Below are positions 59,505 through 64,000 of a DNA stretch of 64,000 bases, piece after piece. Under the pieces are notes generated by a model. The model was not told the DNA's origin, made no database searches, and was given only the letters and a program-made list of their open reading frames with translations. The stretch's first letter is position 1; each line of letters begins with the position of its first letter. A program made the position numbers and the translations under genes. This DNA is from Amblyomma americanum (lineage: Eukaryota > Arthropoda > Arachnida > Ixodida > Ixodidae), in the NCBI RefSeq assembly GCF_052857255.1, contig NW_027526485.1, positions 558,001 to 622,000 on the forward strand. The letters are read 5' to 3'.

Positions 59505-61590
59505 TTACTTGTCCTCTGAATCATACTTCTTGGACGTCTTGAGTCGATTGCGCCTTCTCGCGATCGCGTCTTTGATTTTTTTGGTCCGCTCATTTTTCAC
59601 GGACGCGAAGCGGTTCCTTACCGATGTTGAGCCTACTTTTGTCGCTAGGAGCTTGCGTCTCACCGATGGCTTGTCAGGCTGACTTTCTAAAGCTTCGATT
59701 CGGGCGTCCATTTTGCCTAGCCTTGTGTTATGTTGGGAAATTGCAACCAAAATGGCCGTCAGCTCTTCTCGCGGGATCTGTGCCGTTGTCGTGGTCGCGA
59801 TTTCTGCGGTCGGCGCTTCCTCACCGCTCGCGGGGTTCTCTTCGGCGTCCATCCCCTCTTGATTATTTGATGAACGCTGTGTGGCCCCAGCCTCTCCCGC
59901 TGCCCGCTCTAGGCGAGGCGAGGGGGCCCCTCCGCGGCCCCCTGCGCAAGCCTGCGGCGTTGCTTGCCGCCGTGCGGTTGTTTTGAGGTCTTGCATTTGC
60001 CGAGCTGCCGTTACTCTCCAGCGTTTTGATCTGATTCATATGCGTATTCGGGCGTACTGCTCCTGGATCTTAGCGTTTTGGCGCTCTATGAACCTGTTAA
60101 GCTATATCACTTCGCTACTGTCTTTTGCGGATTCGCTTGTGGGAAAAGGGATTGAGAGCAATGAGGGCTTTGAATTCGGTGTCGCTGGTTCGAGCGACGG
60201 GCGACCAGTTGTCTCCAGCCCACGCTTTTCTCGGTGATCTCTCGGCGTCCGGTTGACTCGCTCGGGGCCCTCGAACTGGCCCGGATCTCGAACTGGCCCG
60301 GAAGCGCGAGCGCCGGTTGCCGCAGCCGTTGCCGCCCCCGGATAGTGTATTCGATCGGAGCGACTGTGGCGGCCGTTTTCGCCGCCACTGTTTTTGCTGC
60401 TGTAGCCTGGCGTGTGTGACCGCCCAGTTATTTCAAAGAGCTACATCGGGGTCCGCCTGAAGGACCTCTATTGTCTCGGTTCCTTCTCCCGGCGTGTTCT
60501 TCCTCCGATAAGGTGTTTGTATGGTCTAGTCGGTACATGGTATTAACTGAAGGCACAGGGCACGAAGGACGCGGCATAGAAGGAGACATACAAAGCGCTG
60601 TGTTCTTCCGCTCGGCGCCGTTTCCAGCTACGATGGCGGACGACGTAGGGCATCTTGAAGCGTGCTTTGCAGGCCTTATTCGCGGTCTGGTGTTTGCCTC
60701 CGCACAAGCCACACTTCGGGACACACGCGTGCTCTTCGGCGGGGTTGGAGACTCCGCACCCTCTGCAGATCGTGTTCGAAGGATCCGCGCACACGTCCAT
60801 TTTGTGGCCCACTCTTCCGCACGCATAGCATACGTCGACTTCTTTTCTGCGCAACGTGCACTCCGTGAGCAGATTACCGTATCTCACATAATGTGTACTT
60901 TTTGCCCTTAGAAGGCAATGACGACTGATCGGGTCTTACCGATTCGGTTCGCCTGTAGGGCTGTTGGGTGAAGCTTGCGCACTACATTGCCCTGAATCTC
61001 CTGGGCCGTATAGTCGTGCGGGATACCCTTTATGATGCCCTTCATCATGCCGTGGGGGGCCGCTTCGTAGGTACTTGTTTCGTGCACCGTGCCGCGTATG
61101 TCGATTATTCCTGCTCGAGCGTACAGGTCGGAATGCTCTCTTTTTGGAGGTGCTCACCACGACGGTATTCTGCTGGAGGTTGGGGCACATGACGTCCTGA
61201 CATGCTTCATTGGCCGGTATCTGTGTCGCGGCCGCAATTGCACGACTTAGTTCAACGCGGGTCACGTCGCTCACGCGAAGCCCGCCTCGTGGTTTTAACA
61301 CAATCTTTATGTCGCCGCGCGGAGTCTGACATGCGCGCGCACTTCATCAATTTGCCCTTATTTACACGTTCCGGCCTTAAGTGAAGTTATCGCTGCCAGT
61401 GGCGCCACCGCCGTGGCTGTTGCTTCGGCAGTTGACATCAGCCGTGGCCTTGGCGCCATCTTGGCTCGTTTGAAGCACGGGATTTTCCAGGCAGTTTTCC
61501 AGCCTTGTAATCTTGTGCACTGGTCTGGCGGAGTTTCGATGCCGTCCACCTCTACACACATACTGGTAATCATCTTAGGTCAATGCTCAC
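59505..61590 (-). pseudogene. LINE-2 ORF1 (gag-like, three zinc knuckles), broken
   Basis: The start is about 61580 with MCVEVDGIETPPDQCTRLQG. 61301-60936 gives LKPRGGLRVSDVTRVELSRA and ANEACQDVMCPNLQQNTVVV (RNA-binding core). 60887-60543 has three knuckles: CYACGRVGHKMDVC, CRGCGVSNPAEEHAC and CGLCGGKHQTANKAC. 59996-59505 is a coiled, charged tail (EELTAILVAISQHNTRLGKM). The pieces are in different frames, with shifts near 60920 and between 60540 and 60000. In the family ORF1 coats the element RNA. Confidence 0.7.
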
Positions 61591-61600
61591 TTGCCTAATC

Positions 61601-62124
61601 TCCGATGGTTCGATGTTCCGCTGGCTGCTTCACCGAGGCTCGGGCTGGGCCTATCGCTCCCCCGCTAAGGCCGAAGTCGACGTTAGGCCCAGCAGCGCAC
61701 GCTCCTCTCGGCAGACAAAGTCCTCTAAATTCGGGAAAAGCGGTCCTCTACGTCGGAATTTGGGTTCCCGGTGGTCCACAAAACTTCATGTATCCGGTCG
61801 ATGCACTTTAAGGTTTGACTAAAAAAAGCGGAAGTTAAAAGAAGAAAAAAAATTGGCTATGGTTTAGCGCTGGTTAACCCTAGTTGAATTGCGGTTACTT
61901 CCTTTCCTCTGCCCGTCGTTTATGCAGCGTCTCATTCCCACGCTTTCGAGAATTCAAGCCGGTCTCTTCCACAGCTGAGGAGTCACTCCGGGACGTGGCA
62001 TGACTTCCAGCCGCATCTTCGTTACGACGCTTCTCGAGTCGTGCGCCGCGTTCTTCTTGCATCTGTTAAGCGCGTTGTCTCTTCCTCGTTCTGCCGTTCT
62101 CGCGTCTCTTTAACGCTCTCCAAA
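61601..62124. other. LINE-2 5' region or spacer; no gene
   Basis: GC-moderate sequence up to about 61810, possibly the LINE-2 5' UTR, then unique-looking DNA. No coding signal. Confidence 0.35.
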
Positions 62125-64000
62125 ACGACTGGTGGTGGTAGTAGTTTTATTAAAAATAATAGTAAAAAGGAAGGAAAAAATTTTTGCTAGCCCCGGCATC
62201 TGCCATCGATACTGAAGCACCTGAGCTGGGGCAGCGGAAATAAAGGACAGCAGGCAGAATGGAGAAATGAAATGAAAGAGGTGAGGGGACAGGAATAGAG
62301 GAGAGGGGGAGAAGTAATATGTACAAACTATTTACACAATAAGAAATGTGTCCAGGTTGTGCGCGTGATTAGTTCAATTTAGAGGAATTAAATCACACAC
62401 GCGCACAGCACTGTGTAGGTTACAACTGGAGTGGGGCGTCCAGTTATTAATCGTTCAAGGTAGAGCTCGCGGAGCGTTCGGTCACTGCGTGTAACTACCT
62501 GACGGAGAACAGACGGGACGTCAAGCCCGTCTGTTCGAGGAATGCACAGAGGCTCACTAAAGTTCGTTCACGAGTGCGCGCACTGCCCTGCGGCCACAAT
62601 AGCGTCTTGATGGAGTCTGGTAGTATGCCCTGCGCCCTATAGGCCGCGAGCATATCGCGAGGAGCATCGGCGAACGCGGAGCAGCGAAGGAGCAGATGTT
62701 CTAGTGTTTCCACTGCACCGCATCCGTCACACACATCACTCGTCGCGATTCCGTGACGCACCCGTCGTTCCCCGGGCCACACGCAGCCAATGCGCGCGCG
62801 GAGGATCATTGCACGTTGTGACCGTGTAAGTGCGCGACAGCCGGTGACACTGTCGATGCGCTCACCTCCCGCGATGCGTGGGTCGGGGTGCTGCTTTCGG
62901 AGACGGTCGTGAATGGCCGCACGCACGTCCTCCAGCGCAAGGGGCAGATCGCTGGCAGGTAGTTGGTGTGCAGCGGTCGCGAGGTCGTCAGCTTCTTCGT
63001 TGCCGGCGATGCCGCAGTGACCGGGCACCCACTGTGCACGCACGGCACAACCTCTCTGCGCGAGGCGCTCGATGCTCGAGCGAATTTCCCGCACTAGTGG
63101 GGTACCGCGGCCGTTAGATTGCAGGCGGCTGAGGGCGGCGCGGGAGTCGCACAGCAGAGCACTCCTGGGCGGCGGAGGGCCGAGGGTGAGCAGCAGGTCC
63201 AGCCCGAGCCGGATCCCCATCAACTCCGCTGTGGTGGAGGAGCCCAGGAAGGCTGCGTGTTGCTGGCTGTGCAGTCGTAGGGCGGGGATGGTGGCCGCCG
63301 CAGCAAGGGAGCAGCTGTCGCGGGCCACTTAGCCGTCGGTGTACACGAGGAGATGGTCCTGGAGCTCCTCGTGTATGACGGCTCTGGCCAGCTGCTGCAC
63401 AGCGCAGAGGGGTGTGCTCCGCTTTCCTGCGATGCCGACGATCTCTCGCTGTACCTCCGAGGCAGCAGGCCAGGGCGCGCAGGAGCCGTAGGGGGTGGGC
63501 CTCCGGTCAATTGCTCATACTCGAACATCGCCGCGCCCATTCGTGAGCGCGGGTGCGAGCGCATACGCTGCAGCAGCGAGCCGCCGTCCGGTGCGCGGTG
63601 AAGCCGGTCGATGTGATTCAGTGCCCTGCGCGCTGCTTGGAGCTCAAGGGGCCACGCTCCTGCCTCGGCCAACGTTGCGGCGCACTGCGAGTTTTTGGGC
63701 AGGCCTAGGCACACGCGCAGGGACTTGCGGTGCTGAAGCTCGAGCTTCTTCCAGCACGGCTTGCGCACCGTGACGAGCGGCAGCAAATAGAGCACCGCCC
63801 CCAAAGCTGCGGCATTGTATAGACGCAGCGCGGCTTGCTGGGAGATGCCCTGTCCTCGAGCAGTGAGCTTGTGCACGGCGGCGGTGATCCTCTTCATCTG
63901 CAGACAGGCCTTGGTCTCCGCGGGGCGGAAGGAAAGGCGCCAGTAGATGTCCAGGCCAACGTACCGCACCGATTTACGCCAAGGAATCGGAGTCCAGTCC
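62125..64000 (-). mobile_element. I-type LINE 3' part (LINE-3), continues past the window
   Basis: Minus strand. The 3' end is AATAAAACTACTACCACCACC (62152-62132), a common tail for this group. Coding from the window edge down to 62495 covers the end of RT and the RNase H domain. It is GC-rich, unlike its flanks, and clearly a different family from LINE-1 and LINE-2. Confidence 0.8.
62495..63969 (-). pseudogene. LINE-3 RT C-terminus and RNase H, two frames and one stop
   Basis: 63969-63340: VGLDIYWRLSFRPAETKACL, LYNAAALGAVLYLLPLVTV and ELQHRKSLRVCLGLPKNSQC (thumb and following region), then ALNHIDRLHRAPDGGSLLQR. In the next frame YTDG, a TAA stop (63331-63329), VARDSCSLAAAATI and RNase H: SSTTAELMGIRLGLDL (Glu), LLCDSRAALSRL (Asp), RAQWVPGHCGIAGNEEADDL (His, Asp). 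After it comes a cysteine/His end CDGCGAVETLEHLLLRC and a Leu-rich tail, with a stop at 62495. The first Asp is in YTDG. All four RNase H residues are present, so the damage is the stop right after TDG and the frame change near 63500-63340. Confidence 0.8.

Larger units (their letters stand above)
55795..61600 (-). mobile_element. Near full-length I-type LINE (LINE-2)
   Basis: Minus strand, about 5.8 kb. It has ORF1 with three zinc knuckles, ORF2 with apurinic endonuclease, RT and RNase H, and a 3' end CCCAGCAAAAGTTGATTCATC with a CATCATCC tail at about 55830-55795. It is interrupted at 58235-58322 by a PLE tail. A C-run (59474-59486) lies between ORF1 and ORF2. Confidence 0.78.

Overview
The window reads as repeat-rich chromosomal DNA of an arthropod, most probably a hard (ixodid) tick. 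The reasons are tRNA-derived SINEs of the kind described in ixodid ticks (B-box head, Pol III-type body), several Penelope-like elements (PLEs) with GIY-YIG domains, RNase H-bearing I-type LINEs, RTE and Tx1 LINEs, two Gypsy LTR retrotransposons with intact target duplications, and pogo/mariner/tnp2-type DNA transposon relics. Host exons are few, short and far apart. No bacterial genes, CRISPR arrays, rRNA or free-standing tRNA genes were seen.

Layout. 1-351 (-) is the start of an unrecognised host reading frame that runs off the window. 2.0-4.5 kb is a decayed tnp2-like transposase (-). 5.2-6.3 kb holds a PLE remnant (-), apparently inside a short repeat. 6.46-7.06 kb is a SINE inserted into a second SINE with a clean 11-bp target duplication. 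7.3-7.6 and 12.8-13.4 kb are RTE LINE tails (+). 11.9-12.5 kb is an internally deleted Gypsy with about 130-bp LTRs, followed by a (TA)n tract. 14.1-17.3 kb is a complete short Gypsy insertion (-) in which the reverse transcriptase has been replaced by a 165-bp inverted duplication. 18.4-21.4 kb has mariner, Gypsy and Tigger-like relics.

From 22.7 to 35.1 kb three plus-strand exon-like blocks (22671-22852, 28383-28525, 34944-35086, then AATAAA at 35109) together spell a DUF4806-type C-terminal domain. The gaps between them behave as introns filled with transposons: an old PLE (-), a composite PLE with tandem and inverted partial copies inside a 10-bp target duplication (23821-27500), an RNase H LINE tail (-) and a pogo-type element with 23-bp terminal repeats (31320-33435). 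The first block carries an in-frame TAG and its junction phase to the second does not fit, so the locus may be a pseudogene.

35.3-35.9 kb is a GGGCC-rich minisatellite. 36.15-43.54 kb is a young full-length Gypsy (+) with 971-bp LTRs. Its gag and pol are joined by a textbook -1 frameshift signal (A AAA AAC plus a 7-bp stem), and pol is split by one further frameshift before integrase. 43.5-48.2 kb is a Tx1-type LINE (-) with a mutated RT active site. 50.2-51.3 kb is the last exon of a C2H2 zinc-finger gene (-). 51.7-55.1 kb has three more SINEs, a second copy of an unnamed 380-bp repeat and a Tigger-like end. 55.8-61.6 kb is a near full-length I-type LINE (-), interrupted by an 88-bp PLE tail with a 9-bp target duplication. 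62.1-64.0 kb is the 3' part of another I-type LINE (-) that continues past the window.

All calls come from reading the sequence. Family names are from recognised motifs, not from searches.
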